A stretch of DNA of 64,000 nucleotides from Ensifer sp. MPMI2T (GTDB lineage Bacteria; Pseudomonadota; Alphaproteobacteria; Rhizobiales; Rhizobiaceae). Location of the stretch: contig NZ_SRXN01000006.1 of assembly GCF_004827385.1 (NCBI RefSeq), positions 62,001-126,000 on the forward strand, written 5' to 3'. The translations under genes were made by a program, and so were the position numbers. The notes beneath the pieces are model-generated. The model was given only the letters and a program-made list of their open reading frames with translations. It searched no databases and had not been told where the DNA came from. Below are positions 35,156 to 44,152 of the stretch, piece after piece (the stretch's first letter is position 1; each line of letters begins with the position of its first letter).

Positions 35156-35617
35156 ATGGGAAAGACGAAGCAACCGCCAAAATCGCTCCGCAGCGACGCC
35201 ATTACCCTGGTAGACACCTGCGCCGGTCTGAACAGCCGGCTCGCTGCCCGGCGCATTACCCAGTTCATGGATCGCGAAATGGCGGGATGCGGACTCAGCG
35301 TCGCGCAACTCGGTCTGATGGCGCAGATCGCGGCGGCATCCGACGACACGCTCGGCGCCCTGGCGCGGCGCAGCGGACTTGACCAATCCACCCTTTCGCG
35401 GAACCTGCGCACGCTCGAGAATGAAGGCTTGATCGAGATCGCCGTGGTCGAGGCCGATTTGCGTCGCCGCGCCGTGTGGCTGACAGAGGCCGGCGCTCAA
35501 AGGCTTGAGGCGGCAATCCCGGTCTGGCGTGACGCCCAGGCAAGGCTGGCCGCGCACTTTTCCCCCGACCTCGCCCGCCGTCTGGCGGAAAAGACGGAGG
35601 CGCTAATCAGAGATTGA
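35156..35617 (+). CDS. MarR-family regulator
   Basis: A 153-residue winged-helix protein has LGALARRSGLDQSTLSRNLR (about residues 65-84) and the wing EADLRRRAVWLTEAG. It probably controls the divergent DUF488/cysteine-synthase-like operon and itself through the TACATA-C-TATGTA site. The ATG at 35156 (MGKTKQPPKS) was chosen; an in-frame ATG four codons earlier (35144) is possible and overlaps the operator. Its 3' end overlaps the convergent GNAT gene by about 15 bases. Confidence 0.85.
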   Translation: MGKTKQPPKSLRSDAITLVDTCAGLNSRLAARRITQFMDREMAGCGLSVAQLGLMAQIAAASDDTLGALARRSGLDQSTLSRNLRTLENEGLIEIAVVEADLRRRAVWLTEAGAQRLEAAIPVWRDAQARLAAHFSPDLARRLAEKTEALIRD

Positions 35618-36127
35618 AAGCGGTTCGCCGAGCTCACGCTCCATAAAGACGATATGGGGCATGAGGTCGTCTGGATATTGGTGGTAGGGAGCACGGTCGC
35701 GGAACCCGAGCGATTTGTACAAGGCGATCGCCTCCGTTAATCGGCTAGCGGTGTCGAGCCGCATCAGCGTATAGCCGTCGCCGCTCGCCGCAGCCATGAT
35801 CGCCTCGCCCAGCCGCCTGCCAATGCCATGCCCCTGAAAGCGCGCCGGAACGAAAAGCCGCTTCATTTCACAAACTTCGTCGGAAAGCCTCCGGTAGGCG
35901 CACGCACCATGGATCTGATCGCCGATCGTGGCAACAAGCGTTTTTCCGTTCGGTGGCCCGTACGCCGCCGGCAAATTCTGTAGTTCGGCGTCGAGCGATT
36001 GATGGCCGAACGCCGCGTCCACAAACCAGCGGTCATGCACATAGCGTGCCCGGCACCAATCCGTATACTCCCGGATCAGTTCGCGATAGTCATCAACCGA
36101 CACAGCTGTGCGAATGGTCACGTGCAT
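35603..36127 (-). CDS. GNAT-family N-acetyltransferase
   Basis: The 174-residue protein is a GCN5-type acetyltransferase: the acetyl-CoA loop is RFQGHGIGRRLGEAIM near residues 103-118 and the C-terminal LYKSLGFRDRAPYH strand is typical. The substrate is not identifiable. The ATG at 36127 (MHVTIRTAVSVD) follows the usual domain boundary; a longer open frame to 36229 has no homologous look. It lies 16 bases downstream of the decarboxylase gene and on the same strand. Confidence 0.87.
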   Translation of the reverse strand: MHVTIRTAVSVDDYRELIREYTDWCRARYVHDRWFVDAAFGHQSLDAELQNLPAAYGPPNGKTLVATIGDQIHGACAYRRLSDEVCEMKRLFVPARFQGHGIGRRLGEAIMAAASGDGYTLMRLDTASRLTEAIALYKSLGFRDRAPYHQYPDDLMPHIVFMERELGEPLSISD

Positions 36128-36143
36128 TTCCGCACACCTGCCA

Positions 36144-37577
36144 TTAGGCCCGAGGGGGACCGTCACTCTCCCGGAGCACTGCCCGCCAGGCGGCGATGAT
36201 CGCGTCTGCCGCAACATTCCCGGCCACATCGTCGGTCAGCCATGAAATCACTGATACTCGCATGACCTTGCGGCCGCGCCAGATCGCGCCACCGCAGAAG
36301 CAAACGCCGTCGGCCTGTATCCGCTCGATCGTCCGCTGCGTGAGCCGATCGGCCCCGTCGTCAGCGCGTGCCGTACCAAACCGCACCACGAATTGGTTGA
36401 GCACAACATCGTTCAGTACCGCTATTCCCTCTTCCGACCTCAGCCTTTCGACCATGGCATGGGCGACCTGGCAGTGACGCTCGACCATGGCGGCGATCCC
36501 GTCACGCCCGAGATACTTGATCATTGCCCATGTGGCAAAGCCGCGGGCACGACGCGACAATTCCGGCACAAAATGGCTCGGATCCCGCTCGCCCTCAAAG
36601 CTCGGTGGCAGGTAGCTTGCCGCAATCGTCATCGCACGGCGATGGGCCTCTTCATCGCGAACGATGGCATAACCGCAGTCATAGGGCGTCTGCAGCCATT
36701 TGTGACCGTCGGTCGCCCAGGAATCGGCGCCGTCGATGCCCTTGGCGAGTCCGCTTCTCTGCGGGCAGGCGCGCGCCCAAAGGCCAAACGCGCCGTCGAC
36801 ATGAACCCAGGCGCCGATGTCCTTGGCAATTGGAATGATGCGGTCGAAATCGTCGAATGCGCCCGTGTTGATCTGCCCAGCCTGAAGGATCGCGATGCAG
36901 GGGCCGGAGACCTTGCCAGCCGCATCGGCGAAATCGGACACGACAACGCGGCCTGCATTATCGGTCCTCAGGCGGACGACCCGGTCGTGCCCGAGGCCGA
37001 GAAACTGCAGAGCGGAGAAGACCGTCGCATGGGCGTCATCGCCAATCAGAACCGTGATCGGCGGTGCGCCGAACAGGCCCTGTCCTTCGACATCCCAGCC
37101 GGCCTTTCGCAGCACATCGCCGCGGGCTGCGGCGAGGCAGACAAAATTGGCGACCGTCGCGCCGGTTACGAAGCCGACGGAACTCTCTCTCGGCAGATCG
37201 AGAAGGTCGAGCAGCCAGTTGCCGGCAACCGCCTCGGCGGCCGCGGCGGCGGGCGTTGCGTGATGGTTGCCGGTGTTCTGGCCCCAGGCGCTCGTCAGCC
37301 AGTCGGCGGCGACACCCACGGGATGCGACCCGCCGATGACCCAGCCGAAGAAGCGCGGGCCTGTCATCGTGTGAAGTCCGGGCTCCGCCTTCGCCACAAG
37401 CGCGTCGATCACCTCAAGGCCGGCGCCCCCTCGCTCCGGCAGAGGTTCGCGAAACTCCTCAAGTGATGCTTGATAGGAGACCCGCGGCCTTTGCGGGCCT
37501 GCGGAAATGCTGTCGCGGAAGCGGACGGCATGTTCCGCCGCGCGCTGAAACAGGTCGTCTACCGACTCCTCCGCCAT
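36144..37577 (-). CDS. Group II PLP-dependent amino acid decarboxylase
   Basis: The 477-residue protein has the group II (aromatic/tyrosine/glutamate-type) decarboxylase pattern: the substrate-pocket region FFGWVIGGSHPVGVAADW, the cofactor-stacking His in VHVDGAFGLWARA, and the Schiff-base Lys in SWATDGHKWLQTPYD near residue 300. It forms an amine and CO2 from an amino acid such as tyrosine, DOPA, tryptophan or a related acid; sequence alone does not fix which. GGAGGGGG lies four bases before the ATG at 37577. Confidence 0.85.
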   Translation of the reverse strand: MAEESVDDLFQRAAEHAVRFRDSISAGPQRPRVSYQASLEEFREPLPERGGAGLEVIDALVAKAEPGLHTMTGPRFFGWVIGGSHPVGVAADWLTSAWGQNTGNHHATPAAAAAEAVAGNWLLDLLDLPRESSVGFVTGATVANFVCLAAARGDVLRKAGWDVEGQGLFGAPPITVLIGDDAHATVFSALQFLGLGHDRVVRLRTDNAGRVVVSDFADAAGKVSGPCIAILQAGQINTGAFDDFDRIIPIAKDIGAWVHVDGAFGLWARACPQRSGLAKGIDGADSWATDGHKWLQTPYDCGYAIVRDEEAHRRAMTIAASYLPPSFEGERDPSHFVPELSRRARGFATWAMIKYLGRDGIAAMVERHCQVAHAMVERLRSEEGIAVLNDVVLNQFVVRFGTARADDGADRLTQRTIERIQADGVCFCGGAIWRGRKVMRVSVISWLTDDVAGNVAADAIIAAWRAVLRESDGPPRA

Positions 37578-37724
37578 GCAACCCCCTCCGGCCACGGCGC
37601 CGGCCCTCGCAGCGACAATGACAACTCCCTACGCCTCTGTTCTGCCGCCACGACCTGAGGCCGGCCATACGCGTGATGAACGCGCATGGCCGGATTTTAG
37701 CAGTGAGCGGCAGCTCTTGCGGGC

Positions 37725-39164
37725 TCAGGCCGCTCCCCGCTCCTCGATTGGCCTTACGTTCTGGTTCATGCGGAACAGGTTTTGCGGGTCGTATCTCCGC
37801 TTGACCTCGACGAGCCGTCCGTAATTGCTGCCATAGGCGGCCTCGACGCGGTCGATCTCGTCGGCCGGCATGAAATTGATATAGGCCGTCCCGGCTGCAT
37901 AGGGCTTGGCGGCCTCGAAAAGACGCCGCGCCCAGTCTATGCAGGTCTGGTCCATTTCCGGCTCGCGCCACCGAGCATGAACGTTCATGACGAAATGAGA
38001 GCTGCGCTGCGGGAAAGCCGTCTCCTCCGCAGCGACGCGGCCGGCAGCACCGCCGACGTGACCGATGAAGATTTCGCATTCCGGTCCCGGCAATTGACGA
38101 ATGGCGTCCAGCAGGATGCCGATCGTCGTGTCGGACAGTTCCAAGAAATCATGGCTCTTCCAGTAGTTGCGAGCGCCAGGTGTGAGCAAGGGATCGAACG
38201 CCTGCTGCCAGCCGACGAAAGGACTGGGGCCGACGACATCCGCGATCGGCGTGCCGATCGCGCGCAAGGCCGCGGTTGCCTGCCCGCCGGCCGCGGTATC
38301 CCCCGAGTAGCACATGGCCAGAACGAGGATTTCCTTCCCGTGCCATTCCTCCGGAAGAAACGGCAGCGGCGGCGCCTGCCGCATCACCGCCCAGCAGGTG
38401 AGTTCGTCCGGCGCAGTCTCGAGCGCCTCGCGGTATTGCTGAAGGACCGCCTGCGCATCCGCGAAGGGGTGAACGACGAGACCCGCGAGAACCTGTGTGT
38501 CGAGTTCGTGGAGTTGGAATTCGAAAGCCGTGACGACGCCGAAATTCCCTCCGCCGCCACGGAGCGCCCAGAACAGGTCGCGATGCTCTGTCGGGCTGGC
38601 GCGCACCAGCTCGCCATTCGCCGTCACCACATCGACCGAAAGCAGGTTGTCCAAGGTCAATCCGAACTTGCGGGTGAGCCACCCGAAGCCGCCGCCAAGG
38701 GTCAAGCCAGCAATGCCCGTCGTTGAATTGATACCGGTCGGAAGCGCTAGCCGGAACGCCTGGGTCTCGTTGTCGACATCGGCGAGCGTTGCTCCCGGCT
38801 CGACCCACGCCCGCTTCGTCGCGGCGTCAACACGGACCGACTTCATCGGCGACAGATCGATCATCAGGCCGCCGTCGCAGACGGCGTTGCCGGCGATGTT
38901 ATGTCCGCCGCCGCGCACCGCAACAAGCAGACCGTTTTCGGCCGCGAAACGAACCGCGTTGATGACGTCGGCGGCCCCGGCGCATTGCACGATCAGCGCG
39001 GGTTTGCGGTCGATCATCCCGTTCCAGATTGTACGCGCCTCGTCGTAGGTCGCGTCGTTCTCGGTGAGCACGCGGCCGCGCAACTGACCCGCCAGCGCCT
39101 CGATGGCTTCCGCTTTAACCGTCGTCTTTCCCGCTTGCAGATTGGTGAGGCTCATTTCATTCAT
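37725..39164 (-). CDS. BBE-type FAD-linked oxidoreductase
   Basis: The 479-residue flavoprotein has a VAO/PCMH FAD domain with VRGGGHNIAGNAVCDGG (the His is the covalent 8-alpha-histidyl site) around residues 85-101, and the C-terminal BBE signature NYGRLVEVKRRYDPQNLFRM. In place of the Cys used for a second link in bicovalent enzymes there is GIAGLTLGGGFG, so a single covalent attachment is expected. Such enzymes oxidise sugars, aminated or aromatic alcohols. GGGAGGAGCG precedes the ATG at 39164. The substrate is unknown; it lies between the decarboxylase and the divergent sugar cluster. Confidence 0.85.
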   Translation of the reverse strand: MNEMSLTNLQAGKTTVKAEAIEALAGQLRGRVLTENDATYDEARTIWNGMIDRKPALIVQCAGAADVINAVRFAAENGLLVAVRGGGHNIAGNAVCDGGLMIDLSPMKSVRVDAATKRAWVEPGATLADVDNETQAFRLALPTGINSTTGIAGLTLGGGFGWLTRKFGLTLDNLLSVDVVTANGELVRASPTEHRDLFWALRGGGGNFGVVTAFEFQLHELDTQVLAGLVVHPFADAQAVLQQYREALETAPDELTCWAVMRQAPPLPFLPEEWHGKEILVLAMCYSGDTAAGGQATAALRAIGTPIADVVGPSPFVGWQQAFDPLLTPGARNYWKSHDFLELSDTTIGILLDAIRQLPGPECEIFIGHVGGAAGRVAAEETAFPQRSSHFVMNVHARWREPEMDQTCIDWARRLFEAAKPYAAGTAYINFMPADEIDRVEAAYGSNYGRLVEVKRRYDPQNLFRMNQNVRPIEERGAA

Positions 39165-39437
39165 GATTCGCTCCTCCCGCGTGAACCATGCCCCAGCGAG
39201 CGGCATTCTGCGCCTTTCCCCAAACCCGCGCAAGCAGCCGGCCCGGCTGCATCGATCGCCCTAAGCACGCCCCATGGTTGCAACTTTCGCCCAAATACTC
39301 CAAGGAGCGCTAGGACGCGCGGATGCCTCCGCAGTCCGTACCGAATCCGCAGGAAGGGCGTCGCCAATCAAGCCCCGGGCAAGGCTGGAATACGAGAAAA
39401 GCGGAGCGCAAGTGCGCACGTTGGAGGCAGATCGGGC

Positions 39438-40205
39438 ATGAAAGTCGTCATTCTCGCCGGTGGATACGGCACACGCATCTCCGAGGAGAGCCACCTGCGA
39501 CCCAAGCCCATGATCGAGATCGGCGGCCGTCCGATTCTCTGGCACATCATGAAGATCTATAGCCATTTCGGCTTTTCCGATTTCGTGATCTGCCTCGGCT
39601 ACCGCGGCTACATGATCAAGGAATATTTCTCCAATTACATCCTTCACTCCTCGGACGTCAGCTTCAATATGGCGACTGGAGAGACGGTTTATCACACCAG
39701 CAAGGCGGAGCCCTGGCGGGTAACCCTTGTGGAAACCGGCGCGGAATCGATGACCGGTGGGCGCCTGAAGCGCGTCGCCGATTATCTCGGTGATACCTTC
39801 TGCCTCACCTACGGCGATGGCGTCGCCGACATCGACATACGCGCGTTGACCGATTTCCATCGCCGGCATGGACGAGACGCGACCGTAACGAGCGTCGTGC
39901 CGCCGGGACGATACGGTGCGCTCGCAATTGACTCCGGCCGGGTCTACAGCTTTACGGAAAAGCCTGCGGGAGACAACGGCCGCATCAATGGCGGTTTCTT
40001 CGTGCTCAACCGCGCCGTGCTCGATCGCATCGAAGGCGATCACACCCCCTTTGAAGACGGGCCGCTCGAAGGCCTGGCGCATGACGGCCAGTTGATGGCG
40101 TTCCCGCATGACGGCTTCTGGCGTCCGATGGACACGCTGCGCGACAAGAACCAGCTTGAAGAGCTCTGGCAGCAGAACCGCGCGCCCTGGAAGGTCTGGT
40201 CATGA
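39438..40205 (+). CDS. rfbF: Glucose-1-phosphate cytidylyltransferase
   Basis: The 255-residue enzyme makes CDP-glucose from CTP and glucose-1-phosphate. The nucleotidyltransferase motif is VVILAGGYGTRISEES (residues 3-18), the sugar-phosphate part is RPKPMIEIGGRPILWHIMK, and the metal Asp is in LTYGDGVADI. GGAGG lies ten bases before the ATG. It starts a CDP-sugar cluster; the next gene overlaps by four bases (ATGA). The 273 bases ahead of it hold no gene. Confidence 0.93.
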   Translation: MKVVILAGGYGTRISEESHLRPKPMIEIGGRPILWHIMKIYSHFGFSDFVICLGYRGYMIKEYFSNYILHSSDVSFNMATGETVYHTSKAEPWRVTLVETGAESMTGGRLKRVADYLGDTFCLTYGDGVADIDIRALTDFHRRHGRDATVTSVVPPGRYGALAIDSGRVYSFTEKPAGDNGRINGGFFVLNRAVLDRIEGDHTPFEDGPLEGLAHDGQLMAFPHDGFWRPMDTLRDKNQLEELWQQNRAPWKVWS

Positions 40206-41275
40206 CCGGCCTGCCTGATCCGGAGTTCTGGGCGGGAAAACGAGTCCTTCTCACCGGTCACACCGGCTTCAAGGGCAGTTGGGCTGCACTCTGGCTGAGG
40301 GAGATGGGGGCAAATGTCACCGGCTACGCTCTGCCGCCGGCCTCCCAACCATCACTGCACGCCCTGCTCCATCCGGGCGGGTTGCCGGACGGCCAGCTCG
40401 GAGACATTCGCGATCGCGAAGCACTTGCTGAAACCTTGCGGAGGAGCGAGCCGGAAATAATCCTGCACATGGCGGCACAGCCGCTGGTGCGAGAAAGCTA
40501 TGCGGCACCCGCCGAAACCTTCGACGTCAACGTCATGGGCACCATTCGGCTCCTGGAGGCCGCGCGCGCCGCTCCTTCAGTCAAGGCCATACTCGTCGTG
40601 ACGACGGACAAGGTTTACCGCAACGACGAGAGCGGTCGCCACTTTCAGGAAACCGATACGCTCGGCGGCCACGATCCTTATTCGGGCTCGAAGGCTGCAT
40701 GCGAGATCGCGGTCGCGACCTGGCGCAGCTCCTATTTCGACGAGCGAGGCATCCGCATTGCCACGGCGCGCGGCGGTAACGTGATCGGCGGCGGTGACTT
40801 CTCAGCTGACCGACTGGCGCCCGACATCGTGCGGGCAGCGCTTTCGGGCGAAAGGCTCCATATCCGCAGTCCGCTGGCGACGCGCCCATGGCAACATGTG
40901 CTTGACTGTCTCAACGGCTATTTTCTGCTCGCCGAATCGCTCTACAAGGGCGAAGCCACAGTTGACGCATTGAACTTCGGTCCTTCGCCCACCGAACAGC
41001 CGATTGCCGTGATGGACGTTGCAAATGCCATCCAGGCGGCAATGGGTCTGTCGCCGCAATGGGACGATGTTTCCTCGCTCGCGCAACCGCGCGAAATGCA
41101 GACACTCGGTCTTGACCCGGCACTCGCAGCCGAGACCCTTGCCTGGCGCGCACGACTGACGCAGCGACAGGCGATCGAGTGGACCGCACACTGGTACAAC
41201 GGCTGGCGCCGGGGCGAGACCGCACGCCAACTCACGCTCGGCCAGATCGCCGCATTTACGAAAGGTCGCCCATGA
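40202..41275 (+). CDS. rfbG: CDP-glucose 4,6-dehydratase
   Basis: The 357-residue extended SDR has the NAD motif LLTGHTGFKGSWAALWL near its N-terminus, the YSGSKAACE (Tyr-x3-Lys) active site near residue 160 and RGGNVIGGGDF, all as in RfbG. It converts CDP-glucose to CDP-4-keto-6-deoxyglucose, the branch point for 6-deoxy and 3,6-dideoxy sugars. It overlaps the gene before by ATGA and the methyltransferase after by ATGA, so the three are one translationally coupled unit. Confidence 0.94.
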   Translation: MTGLPDPEFWAGKRVLLTGHTGFKGSWAALWLREMGANVTGYALPPASQPSLHALLHPGGLPDGQLGDIRDREALAETLRRSEPEIILHMAAQPLVRESYAAPAETFDVNVMGTIRLLEAARAAPSVKAILVVTTDKVYRNDESGRHFQETDTLGGHDPYSGSKAACEIAVATWRSSYFDERGIRIATARGGNVIGGGDFSADRLAPDIVRAALSGERLHIRSPLATRPWQHVLDCLNGYFLLAESLYKGEATVDALNFGPSPTEQPIAVMDVANAIQAAMGLSPQWDDVSSLAQPREMQTLGLDPALAAETLAWRARLTQRQAIEWTAHWYNGWRRGETARQLTLGQIAAFTKGRP

Positions 41276-42510
41276 TAATGCCCCATCACTGCCGTTTCTG
41301 CTCGACCCCGCTTGCAACCCTGGTTGCCGACCTGGGTGCGACGCCCTGGTCAAACTCGTTTCTCGAGCCGACCGAAGAAGCGATCGCGCGGGAGCAGGCC
41401 TTTCCCTTGCAGGTGATGGTCTGCTCGGAATGCCTGCTCGTCCAGACCACCGAAACGGTACCCGCCGATGAAATCTTCAACGGGGAATATCACTACCTGT
41501 CATCGTTCTCGACGAGCTGGCTGGACCATTCCCGGCGCTATGCCGAAAAGATGATCGGCCGTTTCAATCTCGACGGCACGTCACAGGTCGTGGAGGTTGC
41601 CTCCAACGACGGCTATCTGCTGCAATATTTCGCCGAGAAGAATATTCCCGTGCTTGGCGTCGAACCGGCGGCCAATGCTGCCAAAATCGCCGAAGGCCGC
41701 AACGTCCCGACCCACGTCGCCTTCTTTGGGCAGATAACCGCGAGTGAACTGGTCGCCCGCGGCATCCGTGCCGACCTGACGGCCGCCAACAATGTTCTGG
41801 CGCACGTGCCGGACATTGCCGATTTCGTCAGCGGTTTCCCGATCCTGCTCAAGCCGGACGGCGTGGCGACCTTCGAATTCCCGCATCTGCTGCAAACGAT
41901 CGAAGGCATCCAGTTCGACACCATCTACCACGAGCACTACTCCTACCTCTCGCTCGTCGCCGTCGAGCGCATTTTCAAAACCTGCGGCTTGCACGTCTTC
42001 GACGTCGAGGAACTGCCGACCCATGGCGGCTCACTCCGCATCTATGCGCAACTGGCGAGCGGTAAGAGGCCGGAGACAGCAGGCCTCGCGAAGGTGCGCG
42101 CCGACGAAGCTGCGGCCGGTCTGTTGCGCATGGAGACCTACATGGCGTTCGGAAAGCGGATCGCAGCGGTCTGCGAAGAGTTCCGGGCCTTTCTTGCGGA
42201 TGCAAAGGCCGAGGGCAAGACCGTGGCGGCTTATGGCGCGGCAGCCAAGGGCAACACCTTCCTCAATGTTTGCGGCCTCACCTCCGACGACATAGCCTTC
42301 ATCGTCGACCGCAACGACCTGAAACAGGGCAAGCTGTCACCCGGCAGCCATATCCCGATCCACGCGCCGGACGAACTGGCGGCCGCCAAGCCCGACTACG
42401 TCGCGATCCTTCCCTGGAACCTGACGGACGAGATCGTTGCCGCGAATGATCATGTCCGCTCCTGGGGCGGCCGCTTCGTGGTGGCTATTCCGGAAGTACG
42501 AGTGATCTAG
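41272..42510 (+). CDS. Predicted nucleotide-sugar C-methyltransferase
   Basis: The 412-residue protein has the three-part architecture of sugar C-methyltransferases (TylC3/NovU type): an N-terminal zinc-binding segment with CRFCST and CSECLLVQ (residues about 5-60), a class I SAM core with VVEVASNDGYLL near residue 105, and a C-terminal domain containing YGAAAKGNTFLNVCG around residues 322-336. It would add a methyl group to C3 of a 4-keto-6-deoxy sugar, giving a branched-chain sugar. Coupling to rfbG by ATGA supports a 4-keto-6-deoxyhexose substrate. The position of methylation is inferred, not shown. Confidence 0.85.
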   Translation: MIMPHHCRFCSTPLATLVADLGATPWSNSFLEPTEEAIAREQAFPLQVMVCSECLLVQTTETVPADEIFNGEYHYLSSFSTSWLDHSRRYAEKMIGRFNLDGTSQVVEVASNDGYLLQYFAEKNIPVLGVEPAANAAKIAEGRNVPTHVAFFGQITASELVARGIRADLTAANNVLAHVPDIADFVSGFPILLKPDGVATFEFPHLLQTIEGIQFDTIYHEHYSYLSLVAVERIFKTCGLHVFDVEELPTHGGSLRIYAQLASGKRPETAGLAKVRADEAAAGLLRMETYMAFGKRIAAVCEEFRAFLADAKAEGKTVAAYGAAAKGNTFLNVCGLTSDDIAFIVDRNDLKQGKLSPGSHIPIHAPDELAAAKPDYVAILPWNLTDEIVAANDHVRSWGGRFVVAIPEVRVI

Positions 42511-42544
42511 GGCGCGACTATGCGCCCTACGCCCATGCCGGCGA

Positions 42545-43078
42545 TCAGATGAAGGCGAGGTTTCGGTCGCGCTCAGACATCTGGGTGATTTCGATCGGCC
42601 ATGTGATATTCACGCGCGGATCGAGCGCATTCAGTCCGCCTTCCGCCTCCGGCGCAAAGGGTTTGTCGTGAAGATAGATCAGCTCGCAATTCTCGGTGAG
42701 GGTCTGGAAGCCGTGGGCAAAGCCGCCGGGGATCATCATGGACCGCGCGTTCTCGGCGCTCAAGACTTCGCCGTGCCAATGCAAATAGGTCGGCGAATCC
42801 GGCCGCATGTCGACGGCGACGTCGAAGACCGCGCCGGTAAGACACGAGACGAACTTTGCTTCCTCATAGGGCTGCCGCTGGAAATGGAGCCCGCGGACGG
42901 CACCCTTGGTCCGGGTCATCGAATGGTTGATTTGCGCAATCGCGCCGGAAGAACCGAGCTCGGAAAGCTCCTCCTGGCAAAAGAAGCGCGAGAAGAAGCC
43001 ACGCTCGTCGCCGAATTGCTTGCGTTCGACCACCATCAGCCCGGGAAGTTCCGTATGGATGCGCTTGAAGCGCGACAT
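42545..43078 (-). CDS. dTDP-4-dehydrorhamnose 3,5-epimerase family protein
   Basis: A 177-residue RmlC-type cupin has GDERGFFSRFFCQEE, the catalytic His in GAVRGLHFQ, AVDMRPDSPTYLHWHGEVLS and IPGGFAHGFQTL. It epimerises C3 and/or C5 of a nucleotide-linked 4-keto-6-deoxy sugar. It is the only gene of the cluster on the reverse strand, and GAGAGGAC precedes the ATG at 43078. With CDP-glucose genes beside it the true substrate may be a CDP-sugar rather than dTDP. Confidence 0.88.
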   Translation of the reverse strand: MSRFKRIHTELPGLMVVERKQFGDERGFFSRFFCQEELSELGSSGAIAQINHSMTRTKGAVRGLHFQRQPYEEAKFVSCLTGAVFDVAVDMRPDSPTYLHWHGEVLSAENARSMMIPGGFAHGFQTLTENCELIYLHDKPFAPEAEGGLNALDPRVNITWPIEITQMSERDRNLAFI

Positions 43079-43163
43079 TGCATGTCCTCTCAATTGGCCC
43101 AGCGATTCATCAGGGCGGCGGGTTTAGAGGCGGTACCATCATTCCCGCGCGATCGAAAGACGT

Positions 43164-43231
43164 TAGAGCGATTCCAGGGAAAGTGTGTAGCGGTTTTCCG
43201 TCCGAAACTGCATTGTTTCAAGGGTTTGCGC
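43164..43231. repeat. Dispersed palindromic repeat, copy 2
   Basis: The unit begins TTAGAGCGATTCCAGGGAAA and has the shared core GTGTAGCGGTTTTCCGTCCG and a TTTCAA end. It resembles copies near 6904 and 54884 (reverse orientation). It lies in the divergent gap between the RmlC-type gene and the epimerase/reductase gene. Confidence 0.75.
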
Positions 43232-43301
43232 CGAAGCGCGGTATCGATCTCATGAATACTATCGCCTGCAAAAATCGCACTTGCCCGCGAATGGAGGCCA
43301 C

Positions 43302-44129
43302 TTGACCAGACAAGTCCTGCTCACCGGCGCAACAGGCTTTGTCGGCCGCCACGTCCTGCGCGAATTGGCCAAACGCGGCATCGTCGCGTGCCCTGTCGTG
43401 CGCACAGGAAGCGAAAACCGCCTCGCCGATGCGGCCGGCATCGGGCGCATTCTTTCAACCGATGCGCTTTTTTCCGAGTCGGCGGAATGGTGGACGCAGG
43501 CACTCGCCGGCATCGACACGATCATCCATCTGGCATGGTATGCCGAGCCCGGCAAATACCTCACCTCACCCATCAATCTCGATTGCCTCACCGGCACTCT
43601 GGCGATCGCCAAGGGGGCTGCGGCCGCCGACGTCAGGCGCTTTGTCGGTATAGGCACATGCTTTGAGTACGAGCTTACCGGCCGGCCGCTCACCATCGAT
43701 ACGCCGCTCAAGCCGCTGACGCCCTATGCGGGCGCCAAGGCAGCGGCCTTCATAGCGCTATCGCAGTGGCTACCGCAGGCGGGCGTCGAATTTGCCTGGT
43801 GCCGGCTGTTCTATCTTTACGGCGAAGGAGAAGACGAGCGGCGCTTCGTTCCCTATCTCAGAAAATGCCTTGCCGCCGGGCAGAGAGCGGATTTGACCCA
43901 AGGTCACCAGGTTCGCGACTTTCTCGACGTCAGCGAAGCAGCCAGGATGATCGTGGACACTTCGGTCAGCACCGCGCAAGGAGCGGTCAATATTTGTTCG
44001 GGCGTACCGGTAACGATCCGAGAACTTGCCGAGAGAATCGCCGACGAACAAGGTAGGCGGGACCTGCTCAATTTCGGAGGTCGAGCCGAAAACCTCGTCG
44101 ACCCGCCATTTGTCGTGGGCGTCAGGTGA
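43302..44129 (+). CDS. NAD-dependent sugar epimerase/dehydratase
   Basis: The 275-residue extended SDR has the Rossmann motif VLLTGATGFVGRHVLRELAK and a YAGAKAAAF (Tyr-x3-Lys) site near residue 145. It likely reduces or epimerises C4 of the sugar intermediate. The TTG at 43302 was chosen because GGAGG lies four bases upstream (slightly short); no ATG fits. It overlaps the next gene by four bases if that gene uses its GTG. Confidence 0.82.
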   Translation: MTRQVLLTGATGFVGRHVLRELAKRGIVACPVVRTGSENRLADAAGIGRILSTDALFSESAEWWTQALAGIDTIIHLAWYAEPGKYLTSPINLDCLTGTLAIAKGAAAADVRRFVGIGTCFEYELTGRPLTIDTPLKPLTPYAGAKAAAFIALSQWLPQAGVEFAWCRLFYLYGEGEDERRFVPYLRKCLAAGQRADLTQGHQVRDFLDVSEAARMIVDTSVSTAQGAVNICSGVPVTIRELAERIADEQGRRDLLNFGGRAENLVDPPFVVGVR

Positions 44130-44152
44130 ACCGACAGGCTGAGGAACCACTT